Shown piece by piece: positions 9,044-17,414 of a stretch of DNA of 52,167 nt (position 1 is its first letter; every line of letters starts with the position of its first letter). This stretch comes from Desulfobacterales bacterium (GTDB taxonomy: Bacteria > Desulfobacterota > Desulfobacteria > Desulfobacterales > ETH-SRB1). The notes below the pieces were generated by a model that was not told the DNA's origin, did no database searches, and was given only the letters and a program-made list of their open reading frames with translations. The stretch spans positions 1 to 52,167 of the forward strand of contig JAUWQO010000008.1 of assembly GCA_030610995.1 (NCBI GenBank). The letters are read 5' to 3'. The position numbers were made by a program, and so were the translations under genes.

Positions 9044-11041
9044 ATGGCACCACATGTTTACTGGCTATTCTTTTTTGTTTTTTGTTATTGGACATACTGC
9101 ATTACCATAGGGGTAAGAGGATACCTGTCAGCCAAATCCGGCACTGATTACTTTATCGCCGGAAGACAGCTCAATATTTGGGTCTTTGTTTTAGCGGCCA
9201 CGGCCACCTCGTTTTCCGGCTGGACCTTTGTGGGACATCCGGCCCTGATCTGGAGGGACGGCCTCCCCTATGGATACGCATCGTTTTACGTCCTCACCAT
9301 TCCGTTGACCGGCGTTTTCTTTTTGAAAAGACAGTGGCTGATGGGCAAGCGATACGGATTTGTGACCCCTGGAGAGATGTACAGCACCTATTTTGGCTCG
9401 GAAGCCATGCGCATTTTGACAGTTATCGTGGCCATATTTTTCAGCATTCCTTATCTGGGGATCCAGTTGAGGGCTTCGGGCGTGTTGTTTAATATCCTGA
9501 CCGACGGGCTGTTTTCGGTAAACTTGGGCATGTGGATGCTGGCCTGCGTGGTCCTGTTGTACGTAAGCCTCGGAGGGTTGCGCTCTGTGGCTTATGTAGA
9601 CACTGCCCAATGCATCCTGCTGTGGGTGGGGATTGTCGGCATCGGCGTGATTTCCGTTAGCTATGCCGGCGGGTTCGATTCCTTGATGAGCAAGTTCGGT
9701 GATATTGTGGCCTGGATCCACAGCGGGGGTTCGGAGGTGCCCAAGTGGGCCGATCCGGCGGCGGTTAAAACCTTTTTAGCTAACAAAAAGACAATATTTA
9801 AAATAACGCAGGACGGGTACAGCCACCTGGTCGCTGTCCCGGGAGTAATCCAGTGGGTCCCTGCAGGCGGCAAAGCCATAGGCGGGGCCTGGACCGGAGT
9901 TATGATTCTTACCTACATGTTTGCCCTGATGGGCATCCACGCATCTCCTGCCTTTTCCATGTGGGCCTTTGCCAACAAGAACCCCAAACCCTTTCCCCTG
10001 CAGCAGGTATGGGCCTCTACCCTGGGAATCGGATTTGCCCTGTTTTTCTTCACCGCGATGCAGGGTATGGGCGGATGGGTGCTGGCCCTTTTGCGGCCCG
10101 AAGGTGCGGCTGAGACCATCCTGCCGTTAAGCAGCCTCGTAGGCGGCCAGCAGGCCAATTTGGTGCCGTATTTCATCCATCTGATGAAAGATGTCGCGCC
10201 GTTCCTCGTCGGTCTTCTGGCCATCTGCGCCCTGGCGGCCATGCAATCCACAGGGGCGGCCTATATGTCCACCTGCAGCGGCATGCTCACTCGCGATATC
10301 CTTAAAAGGCACTTGGTCAAGGATATGACCAGTAGTCAGCAGACTCTGTATGGCCGGGGTTGCGTGCTCTTCATTGCGGGTTCTGCTTTAACTTTCGCCA
10401 CCTTTGTGCCAGGCGCCATCGTCATGCTCGGGGGACTGGCCGTCTCTTATGGATTCATGATGTACCCGGCTCTGATCGGCACCCTTTACTGGCCCTGGCT
10501 CACCCGGCAGGGAGTTGTTACCGGGCTGGTCTGCGGGATTATCGCCGTCACCTTGACCTTTACATTCAAGTTCGGCCTTCCCTGGGGCGCTTATCCGCTG
10601 ACCCTGCACTGCGCTGGATGGGGTATTCTTTTTAATCTTCCCATTGCCATTCTGGTCAGCTTTTTCACCCAGCCTGAATCACAGGAGAAGAAACGTCGCC
10701 AGTCATTCCATAATTTCATCCGCAAACATGCCAGTCTGGCTCCGGAAAAGAAGCATCTGGTCAAGATCGGATGGATCATTACCCTGGTCTGGTTTATGTT
10801 TGCCATCGGCCCATTCTGTGTGATTGGCAATACGATTTTCGGTGATCCGCTGAAACCTGCCACATGGCCAGGTGGAATGCCGTCGATCTGGATCTGGCAG
10901 ATCTTATGGTGGCTTCTCGGCATCGTGATGATGTGGTTTCTGGCCTACAAGTGCGAGATGTCAACCAACATCACCACCGATTTTAAGGTTTTAAAGCACG
11001 ATATTTACGATGAAGAGGCGCCTGCCGCTTCCAAGAAATGA
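9044..11041 (+). CDS. sodium:solute symporter family protein 1 (ActP-like)
   Basis: A 665-residue polytopic inner-membrane protein of the SSS family with about 13-14 hydrophobic segments. It carries SSS hallmarks such as ATATSFSGWTFVGHPAL near residue 50, the SLGGLRSVAYVDTAQ segment and ALAAMQSTGAAYMSTCSGML. It most likely imports a short monocarboxylate with Na+ (inference from the acs/prpE neighbourhood). Compared with the paralogue at 12406 it has an extra hydrophilic loop (about residues 215-260). It starts at ATG 9044 behind AGGGGGGAG, and a strong terminator follows. Its codons are clearly richer in GC (GCC, CTG, GGC) than the flanking genes, hinting at separate origin. The tetR-acs scar lies immediately upstream. 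Confidence 0.88.
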   Translation: MAPHVYWLFFFVFCYWTYCITIGVRGYLSAKSGTDYFIAGRQLNIWVFVLAATATSFSGWTFVGHPALIWRDGLPYGYASFYVLTIPLTGVFFLKRQWLMGKRYGFVTPGEMYSTYFGSEAMRILTVIVAIFFSIPYLGIQLRASGVLFNILTDGLFSVNLGMWMLACVVLLYVSLGGLRSVAYVDTAQCILLWVGIVGIGVISVSYAGGFDSLMSKFGDIVAWIHSGGSEVPKWADPAAVKTFLANKKTIFKITQDGYSHLVAVPGVIQWVPAGGKAIGGAWTGVMILTYMFALMGIHASPAFSMWAFANKNPKPFPLQQVWASTLGIGFALFFFTAMQGMGGWVLALLRPEGAAETILPLSSLVGGQQANLVPYFIHLMKDVAPFLVGLLAICALAAMQSTGAAYMSTCSGMLTRDILKRHLVKDMTSSQQTLYGRGCVLFIAGSALTFATFVPGAIVMLGGLAVSYGFMMYPALIGTLYWPWLTRQGVVTGLVCGIIAVTLTFTFKFGLPWGAYPLTLHCAGWGILFNLPIAILVSFFTQPESQEKKRRQSFHNFIRKHASLAPEKKHLVKIGWIITLVWFMFAIGPFCVIGNTIFGDPLKPATWPGGMPSIWIWQILWWLLGIVMMWFLAYKCEMSTNITTDFKVLKHDIYDEEAPAASKK

Positions 11042-11053
11042 AAATCTCACCTT

Positions 11054-11085
11054 AGGGGGAAGCGATAGCGCTTCCCCCTCTTTTT
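11054..11085 (+). terminator. intrinsic terminator after symporter 1
   Basis: Perfect 10-bp stem GGGGGAAGCG/CGCTTCCCCC, loop ATAG, then TCTTTTT. Confidence 0.9.
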
Positions 11086-11118
11086 CAACCACTTGTTATT
11101 GACGAACCATTATTTATT

Positions 11119-11601
11119 ATGAAAACACTGGGTGTATTTCTTATTATCGTTGTTCTGGGGGTTGCTGGTTGCGGAATTGGGGTTTCGGACTATGATGACG
11201 CGATCATGGACGGCCTTTCCAGTTTGAATTTGAACAAGACGGAAAAAGCCATCGAAAATTTCAGCCGCGCCATCAACATCGACCCCCAACGGGCAGACGG
11301 GTATCTCGGACGGGCCAACACCCTCAATACCATGGATCGCTATGAGCAAGCTCTCAATGATTATAACCGGGCCCTTGAAATAGACCCCAACATGGCCAAT
11401 GCTTACGTGAATCGGGGAATCGCATACAGCCATCTCGGAGAAATCGAAAAAGCCATTGCCGACTATAAAAAGGGACTGGAGATCGACCCCAAAATCGACG
11501 ACCCTCCTGGGTTTATCAAACGTCTTTTCGATAACACGCCGAATACCGATAAAGGCATCCGTAAGCACCTGGAGGTTTTACAGCAACAGGTCAAATCATA
11601 G
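11119..11601 (+). CDS. TPR-repeat lipoprotein
   Basis: 160 residues. The N-terminus is a lipoprotein signal (MKTLGVFLIIVVLGVAGC, cleavage before Cys18), so the protein is likely anchored in a membrane facing the periplasm. It carries about three tetratricopeptide units, e.g. KAIENFSRAINIDP, QALNDYNRALEIDP and KAIADYKKGLEIDP, a scaffold for protein-protein contacts. The composition is GC-rich like the symporter before it, so the two probably arrived together although a terminator separates them. The Shine-Dalgarno is weak. The partner is unknown. Confidence 0.82.
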   Translation: MKTLGVFLIIVVLGVAGCGIGVSDYDDAIMDGLSSLNLNKTEKAIENFSRAINIDPQRADGYLGRANTLNTMDRYEQALNDYNRALEIDPNMANAYVNRGIAYSHLGEIEKAIADYKKGLEIDPKIDDPPGFIKRLFDNTPNTDKGIRKHLEVLQQQVKS

Positions 11602-11684
11602 CCCGGATCCCGCCTTTTGGTTCGAAAAATCTATTTTGAAACAAATAAGAATTTCCATATTCTCTTCATCTATTAGATATAACG

Positions 11685-11822
11685 TAACCGTTCACGGAAC
11701 GTTGAAATTAGAAATTTGGCCTTCATGCCTGCCCGCCATCGCTCTCGCTCAGGCGAGGCGGGCGGGCTTTTGTACTGTTCTTCCTAATTTCCAATTTCAA
11801 GTTTCAAGCCGTGAACGGCTAC
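11685..11822. repeat. terminal-inverted-repeat element family B, copy 2, with GC insert P4
   Basis: Same ends and core as copy 1. The core is split by a 39-bp GC-rich palindrome (11728-11766, starting CCTGCCCGCC) that is identical in sequence and position to the one in copy 3. Confidence 0.85.
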
Positions 11823-11940
11823 GATCTGAGCTTATTGTCGTATAAATTGCTGAAAGGAGGAACGGCTTTTAAAAAGGCAAGTTCTACTTTCAAGTTTTTA
11901 TCTTTTGTGTTATTATTCTTGGCATTTTTCATATAGGCCA

Positions 11941-12155
11941 AAAAGCAGTTTACACTTTTTTAAAAAAGAAAAATCTCACGCAAAGGCGCAAAGATGCAAA
12001 GTTTTTCCAGCAATTTCCAGGCTGAATCAATTTAACTATTGGCATTTACAGCATTTAGTAGGGCCGAGAATTACCAAAGCTTTTCTTTATTTCCTTTCTT
12101 TGCGCCTTTGCGTGAGGTTCTTGAAAAGTGTAAACTGGCAAATGAAGGATGCCTT
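11941..12155. repeat. snap-back element family G, copy 1
   Basis: About 215 bp with arms around CTCACGCAAAGGCGCAAAG and its complement, and ends AGTTTACACTTTT/AAAAGTGTAAACT. Copy 2 is inverted at 44989-45172. The open frames seen inside are repeat sequence, not genes. Confidence 0.8.
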
Positions 12156-12210
12156 ATTTTTTATAATTATCTCATAGCATTAAAATGGAATTTATTACAA
12201 CTCCAAGTTT

Positions 12211-12360
12211 AACTTGATAGTATAGGAATTTTCTTTTTTTAATCAATTTTATCAAGAGGTTGTCAAGTGGGAGTGGCTTTCCAGCCACGACGATCGCGGC
12301 TGGAAAGCCGCTCCCACAGATTGGATGATTTTTTCTCAATTGATGTTTGATGATAAAAGT
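12211..12360. repeat. REP-doublet (REPIN-like) element family F, copy 1
   Basis: A 51-bp hairpin (12267-12317) of GTGGGAGTGGCTTTCCAGCC and its partner arm GGCTGGAAAGCCGCTCCCAC, flanked by AT-rich shoulders ending GTATAGGAATTT and ATGATAAAAGT. An inverted near-copy lies at 33476-33620. The core resembles REP sequences of other proteobacteria. Confidence 0.8.
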
Positions 12361-12405
12361 CCGCCCGAAGGGCGCTAATTTAATAAAATAAGAGATGGAG
12401 GGAAA

Positions 12406-14184
12406 ATGAGCGGAATTACTTGGGTTTATATAATGCTGGGTATTTATATCACATATTGTTTTTACTGGGGTTTCAAGGGGTATTATACTGAAAAAACATC
12501 TTCAGGTTATGCTATTGCCGGCAGGTCAATTCCGTTCGTCGCTTTTTTACTTGCCGCTACCGCGGCTTCCTTCAGCGGATGGACATTTATCGGGCATCCG
12601 GGATTAATCTGGAGGGATGGTCTGGCCTATGCTTTTGCTTCATTTTATGTTCTGACCATCCCTATAACCGGTGCATTTTTTGCCAAGAGAACCTGGCTGA
12701 TGGGCAAAAGATACGGTTTTATCACACCGGGCGATATGTTCTCTTATTATTACAACAGTGAAACAATACGCTTTCTGGTAGTTGTTACAGCGGTTCTGTA
12801 TGCTGTGTTTTATTCCGCCGTTCAGTTGATGGCCTCTGCCGCCCTTTTTAATGTTATCGCCGGAGTGCCGATAACATTCGGCGCTATTTTTATGGGTTTT
12901 ATAGTATGGTTCTATGTATGCACAGGCGGCCTTAAAGCAAGCACATGGGTCGGAGTAATCCAGTTTGTGCTCCTTGTGACCGGTATTATAATCCTTGGCA
13001 CTTATGTGCTCATCCACTTCGGCGGCTGGAGCAAGTTTTCAGCGCTTATTACCGAACTTGGGCCTGAGACTCTGGAGGTTCCGAAGGTAATTAATTTTGG
13101 GCTTGGAGGAGGATGGACAAGCGTGATGATACTGACTTATATGTTTGCCTTGATGGGAATACAGTCATCACCGGCTTTTACCATGTGGGCATTTGGAATG
13201 AAGTCTCCAAAACCGCTTGCCTGGCAGCAGGCATTTATGTCTACTTTTTTAGTCGGATTTGCGCTTTTTTTCTTTACAGCTTTTCAGGGCATAGGAGCAA
13301 AAATTCTCCAGATTAAAGGTGTCGGGGCTTTCGCTGATATTGCCAGCGATAAGGTGGTTGTGCCGCTGCTCATGCAAAGTTTCCTGCCACCATTCATGCT
13401 TGGCCTTGTTTTTATCGGGGCTATAGCTGCCATTCATTCCACTGCAGCTCCATATATCGGCACAGGAGGATCTATTCTTTTACGGGATATCTATTGGCGT
13501 TATATTAAAAAACAGAAGTGCAGTGATTCCGAGCAGATTTGGGTTAACAGAATATGCGCAACCCTTCTTACTGCCGCTGCTTTAATAGTCGGGCTGACTT
13601 CGACGTCAGCTCTTGTAATTTTAGGAGCTCTGGCAACCGCCTTTGGATTTATTATGTATATACTGCTTCTTGGCACGCTCTGGGGATTCAGGTTTCCGGC
13701 TGTCGGAGCAGCGCTTGGAGTTCTTTTCGGCATGCTTGCAGTGTTTGTAACCTATAAAATAATTCCGAATCCTTTATCAATGCATTGCGCCTTTTGGGGA
13801 TTATTTGTCGGATTGTCAGTTGCATATCTGTGCAGAGGCCTTGGGATAAAGGATGACAAGATAATCTCTGACAGGCAAAATGAAGTTCGTGCATGGCTTG
13901 ACAGTGTTGATGCGCCGAGTAAATCCGGCAGGAAGTGGCGCAGCGCCATGAAAATTGTCGTGCCTGCCTGGTATTTTTTTGCCATTGGCCCGGCATGTAT
14001 TCTTGGCAATAAGGCATTTTCATTTGCCGGTTTTCCACATCTCTGGTCATGGCAGATATTCTGGTGGATTCTGGGAGTTATTATGATGTGGGCTCTTTGC
14101 TTTAAGGCTGAAATGTCTACCACCAATGAAAAACAGCTTGAGCGCGCTGATAAAGAAACCAAGATCGTTGTAAAAGAGGTATAA
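12406..14184 (+). CDS. sodium:solute symporter family protein 2 (ActP-like)
   Basis: A 592-residue SSS-family transporter with about 13 membrane segments. It is paralogous to the protein at 9044 over the whole length: shared blocks include AATAASFSGWTFIGHPGLIWRDGLAY split here as AATAASFSGWTFIGHPG and LIWRDGLAY, LMGKRYGFITPGDMFSYYYN, and GALATAFGFIMYILLLGTLW. It lacks the extra loop of symporter 1. Start at ATG 12406 behind GATGGAGGG. Downstream come a hairpin, a 28-residue membrane microprotein, a response regulator, a sensor-exonuclease and a CBS/DUF294 protein, the usual companions of acetate-type symporters. Substrate acetate or propionate is inferred from acs and prpE further on. Confidence 0.9.
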   Translation: MSGITWVYIMLGIYITYCFYWGFKGYYTEKTSSGYAIAGRSIPFVAFLLAATAASFSGWTFIGHPGLIWRDGLAYAFASFYVLTIPITGAFFAKRTWLMGKRYGFITPGDMFSYYYNSETIRFLVVVTAVLYAVFYSAVQLMASAALFNVIAGVPITFGAIFMGFIVWFYVCTGGLKASTWVGVIQFVLLVTGIIILGTYVLIHFGGWSKFSALITELGPETLEVPKVINFGLGGGWTSVMILTYMFALMGIQSSPAFTMWAFGMKSPKPLAWQQAFMSTFLVGFALFFFTAFQGIGAKILQIKGVGAFADIASDKVVVPLLMQSFLPPFMLGLVFIGAIAAIHSTAAPYIGTGGSILLRDIYWRYIKKQKCSDSEQIWVNRICATLLTAAALIVGLTSTSALVILGALATAFGFIMYILLLGTLWGFRFPAVGAALGVLFGMLAVFVTYKIIPNPLSMHCAFWGLFVGLSVAYLCRGLGIKDDKIISDRQNEVRAWLDSVDAPSKSGRKWRSAMKIVVPAWYFFAIGPACILGNKAFSFAGFPHLWSWQIFWWILGVIMMWALCFKAEMSTTNEKQLERADKETKIVVKEV

Positions 14185-14186
14185 TG

Positions 14187-14217
14187 CCACCCAATTGAGC
14201 AAAGCTCAATCGGGTGG
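14187..14217 (+). terminator. hairpin after symporter 2
   Basis: CCACCC-AATTGAGC/GCTCAAT-GGGTGG with an AAA loop, strong but without a T-tract. A second stem, CCTAATC/GATTAGG, is at 14253-14278. Together they may limit read-through into, or stabilise, the small downstream gene. Confidence 0.5.
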
Positions 14218-14310
14218 TATTGGGTATTTGTTATACCGAATACCAGATACTTCCTAATCGGTTTTTGACTCGATTAGGGTAGTAACCTGTAAGATAGGGA
14301 GATCAAACTT

Positions 14311-14397
14311 GTGAAAAAAGAAGATATAATATTGATAGCCGTTGTTACCTTTTCAATTTTGTGGGTTTTAGCGTTTGAAATAGGTATCTTTGGATGA
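14311..14397 (+). CDS. putative symporter small accessory protein (28-residue membrane microprotein)
   Basis: GTG start at 14311 with an upstream AGGGAG box (spacing about 9) and a TGA stop at 14395. The peptide begins MKKEDIILIAVVT, continues as an uninterrupted hydrophobic helix through FSILWVLAFEIGIFG, and has charged residues only at the N-terminus: one transmembrane segment, N-in. It sits 126 bp after the symporter stop, and short single-helix proteins of this kind are known next to SSS transporters. Too short for statistics, so expression is unproven. Confidence 0.5.
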   Translation: MKKEDIILIAVVTFSILWVLAFEIGIFG

Positions 14398-14400
14398 TTA

Positions 14401-14489
14401 ATTAGGGATTGAGGGATTTAGGGATTAAGGGATTGAAATCAGTAGAATACCTTTAATCCCCAAATTCCTAAATTCGCAATTCCTAAATT
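14401..14489. repeat. snap-back array family D, copy 1
   Basis: Words of the GGGATTTA/GGGATTGA type, hinge containing AGTAGAATACC, then complementary words (CCTAAATT). Begins within four bases of the microprotein stop codon. Confidence 0.75.
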
Positions 14490-14567
14490 ATATCTCTAAT
14501 TCGGTATAAGTCGTAAATGGCATTGAATTGTAAGATGGCGAATGAAGGATGCCTTAGGTTTAGTCAC

Positions 14568-14936
14568 ATGCCCCAGACAATACTTATCGTAGATGACGAA
14601 CAGAGTATAGTTGTTCCGCTTCGGTTTTTAATGGAACAAAACGGTTATAAGGTTATTACCGCATCAAGCGGAGAAGAGGCTGTTGATAAAATCTCAAAAT
14701 TTCAACCAGACCTTATTTTGCTTGATATAATTCATCCCGGCCTTGATGGTTTTGAGATCTGCCAGATAGTCCGCGAAAAACCCGAGTGGAAGGACACCAG
14801 AATTATCTTTGTAAGCACCATGGTGCGAGACGCGGATGTTGCCAAGGGTTTGGCATTTGGAGCAGATGCTTACATAACCAAACCATTTTCTAATTCACAG
14901 ATAATGCAACAGGTCAAAGAGTTACTTAAAGGATAG
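14568..14936 (+). CDS. single-domain response regulator (CheY-like receiver)
   Basis: 122 residues from ATG 14568. The frame is open from 14517, but its first 17 codons contain the family G end sequence GCGAATGAAGGATGCC, so I place the start at the receiver N-terminus MPQTILIVDDEQS. Phospho-acceptor Asp lies in LILLDIIHPGLDG, the acidic pair is DDE, the conserved Ser/Thr is in VSTM and the Lys in ITKPF. There is no output domain, so it probably signals by protein contact, plausibly with the sensor-like protein encoded next. Repeat B3 separates it from that gene. Confidence 0.88.
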   Translation: MPQTILIVDDEQSIVVPLRFLMEQNGYKVITASSGEEAVDKISKFQPDLILLDIIHPGLDGFEICQIVREKPEWKDTRIIFVSTMVRDADVAKGLAFGADAYITKPFSNSQIMQQVKELLKG

Positions 14937-15122
14937 CCGTTCACGGCTTGAAATTGGAAATTAGAAATTTGGGAGAGATTAAAATAGAAATTGGAAATTG
15001 GAAATTGGGAAGAACAGTACAAAAGCCCGCCCGCCTCGCCTGAGCGAGAGCGATGGCGGGCAGGCATGAAGGCCAAATTTCTATTTTCTAATTTCTAATT
15101 TCAACGTTCCGTGAACGTTACC
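14934..15122. repeat. terminal-inverted-repeat element family B, copy 3, with GC insert P5
   Basis: Inverted relative to copies 1 and 2. It begins inside the stop codon of the response regulator gene (TAGCCGTTCACGG). Core interrupted at 15026-15064 by the same 39-bp GC-rich palindrome as copy 2. Confidence 0.85.
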
Positions 15123-15135
15123 TTAAAGGCGCCTG

Positions 15136-17325
15136 ATGAATCCAAACAATAAATTCTGGTGGTTTGTAGCTATTTCTGTATCAATCACCCTTATCATTAT
15201 TGCCAGCCTTGCTGTTTTGTTCTGGCAACAGTTGCCGCCGGAAGAAAAGTCACTTTTACTCAGCATTATTAAACAGAATTTCTTATATATCTTCAGCGCC
15301 GCTTTTCTCATACTTGCAGGCTTAGGATTCGCACTGGATGGCATTTTTCATGTGTATATTATCCCGACCAGCAAACTTGTTGAAGAGACCACGCTTATAA
15401 CTTCTGTAAATCCTTCGCACCGTATAACCATTGAGGGCAGTAGTAATATCATGCGGCTTGCCCGGATAATAAATGAAGGGGCAGATCGTTATGAGGAGTT
15501 GCAGAAAAATGTTGAGCAAAGGATTGATCTGGCAAAGGCAAAGGCAGAAGAGGAGAAAAATATCCTTGCGGCTTTTATGTCCGAACTGCCGGAAGGGGTG
15601 CTGATCTGCAATGCTGAATGCCGGATCCTGTTTTATAGCAAACAGGTCAAATATATGCTTATGGGCGCTGATAATGTCATTCCTGATTCAGAATCCGGAT
15701 CGGATATAGCCAGTTTTGGAGCAGGGGAGAGCTTTATCGGTTTGGGACGTTCAATATTCAATATTATTGACAAAAACCTGGTTGTACACGCTCTGGACGA
15801 GATAGCAGAAAAATTAGAACATAAAGAAGCAGATATCAGTTCCAATTTTGTCGTTGTCGGCAAAGGTAATAAACTGTTAAGGGCGGAAGCTGTTCCCATT
15901 CTAAGCCATTTGAGAAAGTTTACAGGATTTATCATTATATTTACTGATATCACACAACAGACTGAAGCTGACAGGATTGTGAATTTTATGCTGCAATCTT
16001 TTACAAAGAGTATACGTTCTTCTCTGGCCGGTATCAGATCCAGTATTGAAGCCATAATCGAATATCCTGACATGGAAAGCGCGCAGCTTCAAAAATTCAG
16101 GGAAATTATTCATCACCAATGCATAACCTTAGGCTGTGTTTTAGATAATATAAGTTCTGATTATTCCAGCCATTTTATCACCCAGTGGCCTCTTGTTCCG
16201 ATACTTGCCCAAAATCTTGTTGAATCTATCAGGAGCAAGGCAGAAGAAAAATTAGATATTATTATTGATATGGAATATTCTGACGATCAGAACAGGGTTA
16301 AGGTTGACAGCTATTCGATAATCTTAGGTATGTTATGTGTGTTGAATCAATTAAGGAATGAAACGGCAAACAGGAAATTTACTTGTAACTTTGAAAGAAA
16401 AGGGATCTTTGTAAATTTTGATTTTATATGGCATGGCAACCCGATAAAGATTGAAACATTGCGAAAATGGGATCACCAGATCCTGATTCTAAAAAATGAG
16501 GAGCTTCCATTAAGCTTGAAGGCGGTGTTGCAATACCATGAAGCGGAAATGTGGTCAAATGTATGCGAGGGGGAAAGGGATAAATCGTATTTGCGTTTAA
16601 TTCTACCGGCTATAGAAACATACGAATCTGAAAAGATAAGAAGAATAACCATTTTACCGGAAAGCCGCCCGGAGTTTTATGATTTTGACATGTTCAGCCA
16701 GCCGGGTCAGATTCCGGAACTGGACAATCGACCGTTAAACGAACTTGCGTTTACTGTTTTTGATACTGAGACAACAGGATTGGATCCGAGGGGGGGAGAT
16801 AAAATAATTTCCGTCGGATCAATCCGGATTGTAAATGGCCGACTGCTGCATGATGAACGCTTTGACCAGTTTGTCGATCCTGAACGTTCCTTGCCATTTG
16901 AATCGATAAAGATTCACGGAATTCAGCCTGAAATGCTAAAAGGCCAGCCAACCATCGACAAAGTACTCCCCTTTTTTCAGCAATTTGCTGAAGATACTGT
17001 TCTCGTTGCTCATAATGCTGCTTTTGATATGCGTATGCTTCAGATAAATGAGGCTGAAACAGGAGTAAAGTTCATTAATCCTGTGCTGGACACTTTGCTG
17101 CTTTCAGCGGTTGTTCATCCAGCACAGCAAGATCATAATTTAGAGGCGCTTGCCGAGCGTCTTGGCGTAAGCATTGTCGGCAGGCATACAGCGCTTGGTG
17201 ATGCAATTGCAACAGGTGAAATATTTATCAAATTGATTCCGCTTCTCGCTAAAATGGGAGTATATACCTTGAAAGATGCCCGAATCGCTTCTCAAAAAAC
17301 CTATTACAGCCGTATTAAGTATTAG
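15136..17325 (+). CDS. membrane sensor protein with PAS domain fused to DnaQ-type 3'-5' exonuclease
   Basis: 729 residues. Two membrane helices (about 8-30 and 46-76), a linker with coiled coil (115-140), a PAS domain (about 143-275, ending in FIIIFTDIT), and a helical region (about 285-335) in the place of a histidine kinase dimerisation domain but with no phosphorylatable His in FTKSIRSSLAG. A region of uncertain fold follows. The exonuclease (537-715) has all DEDDh residues: Asp543 and Glu545 in FDTETTG, Asp631 in AAFDMRML, His684 and Asp689 in GRHTALGD. Exonucleases of this family occur beside ActP-type symporters and CBS-DUF294 proteins, usually as separate proteins. The combination suggests a sensor whose output is nucleic-acid or nucleotide cleavage (inference). 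The repeat-filled gap and D5 flank it. Confidence 0.85.
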   Translation: MNPNNKFWWFVAISVSITLIIIASLAVLFWQQLPPEEKSLLLSIIKQNFLYIFSAAFLILAGLGFALDGIFHVYIIPTSKLVEETTLITSVNPSHRITIEGSSNIMRLARIINEGADRYEELQKNVEQRIDLAKAKAEEEKNILAAFMSELPEGVLICNAECRILFYSKQVKYMLMGADNVIPDSESGSDIASFGAGESFIGLGRSIFNIIDKNLVVHALDEIAEKLEHKEADISSNFVVVGKGNKLLRAEAVPILSHLRKFTGFIIIFTDITQQTEADRIVNFMLQSFTKSIRSSLAGIRSSIEAIIEYPDMESAQLQKFREIIHHQCITLGCVLDNISSDYSSHFITQWPLVPILAQNLVESIRSKAEEKLDIIIDMEYSDDQNRVKVDSYSIILGMLCVLNQLRNETANRKFTCNFERKGIFVNFDFIWHGNPIKIETLRKWDHQILILKNEELPLSLKAVLQYHEAEMWSNVCEGERDKSYLRLILPAIETYESEKIRRITILPESRPEFYDFDMFSQPGQIPELDNRPLNELAFTVFDTETTGLDPRGGDKIISVGSIRIVNGRLLHDERFDQFVDPERSLPFESIKIHGIQPEMLKGQPTIDKVLPFFQQFAEDTVLVAHNAAFDMRMLQINEAETGVKFINPVLDTLLLSAVVHPAQQDHNLEALAERLGVSIVGRHTALGDAIATGEIFIKLIPLLAKMGVYTLKDARIASQKTYYSRIKY

Positions 17326-17410
17326 GTAAGGATTAAAACATAGGATTAAGAGGTAAGGATTAAAAGGATTGTGCAGTTAATCCTTAATCCTCTAATCCTT
17401 ACCCCTAACT
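17326..17410. repeat. snap-back array family D-like, copy 5
   Basis: Words TAAGGATTA/TAGGATTA followed by complementary TAATCCTTA/TAATCCTCT words. It begins directly at the stop codon of the preceding gene and ends four bases before the next start. Confidence 0.7.
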
Positions 17411-17414
17411 TTCA

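Noticed and set aside
9191-9721. 176-residue minus-strand frame
   Set aside because: Shadow of the GC-rich symporter 1 gene; the sense frame has clear family motifs.
11868-11936. Hydrophobic 22-codon frame after an AAAGGAGG box (FKKASSTFKFLSFVLLFLAF type)
   Set aside because: No start codon follows the ribosome site at a usable distance. It may be a decayed small membrane gene but cannot be supported as one.
11905-12177. 90-residue plus-strand open frame
   Set aside because: Lies almost wholly in repeat G1; its reverse complement recurs at 44989. Not coding.
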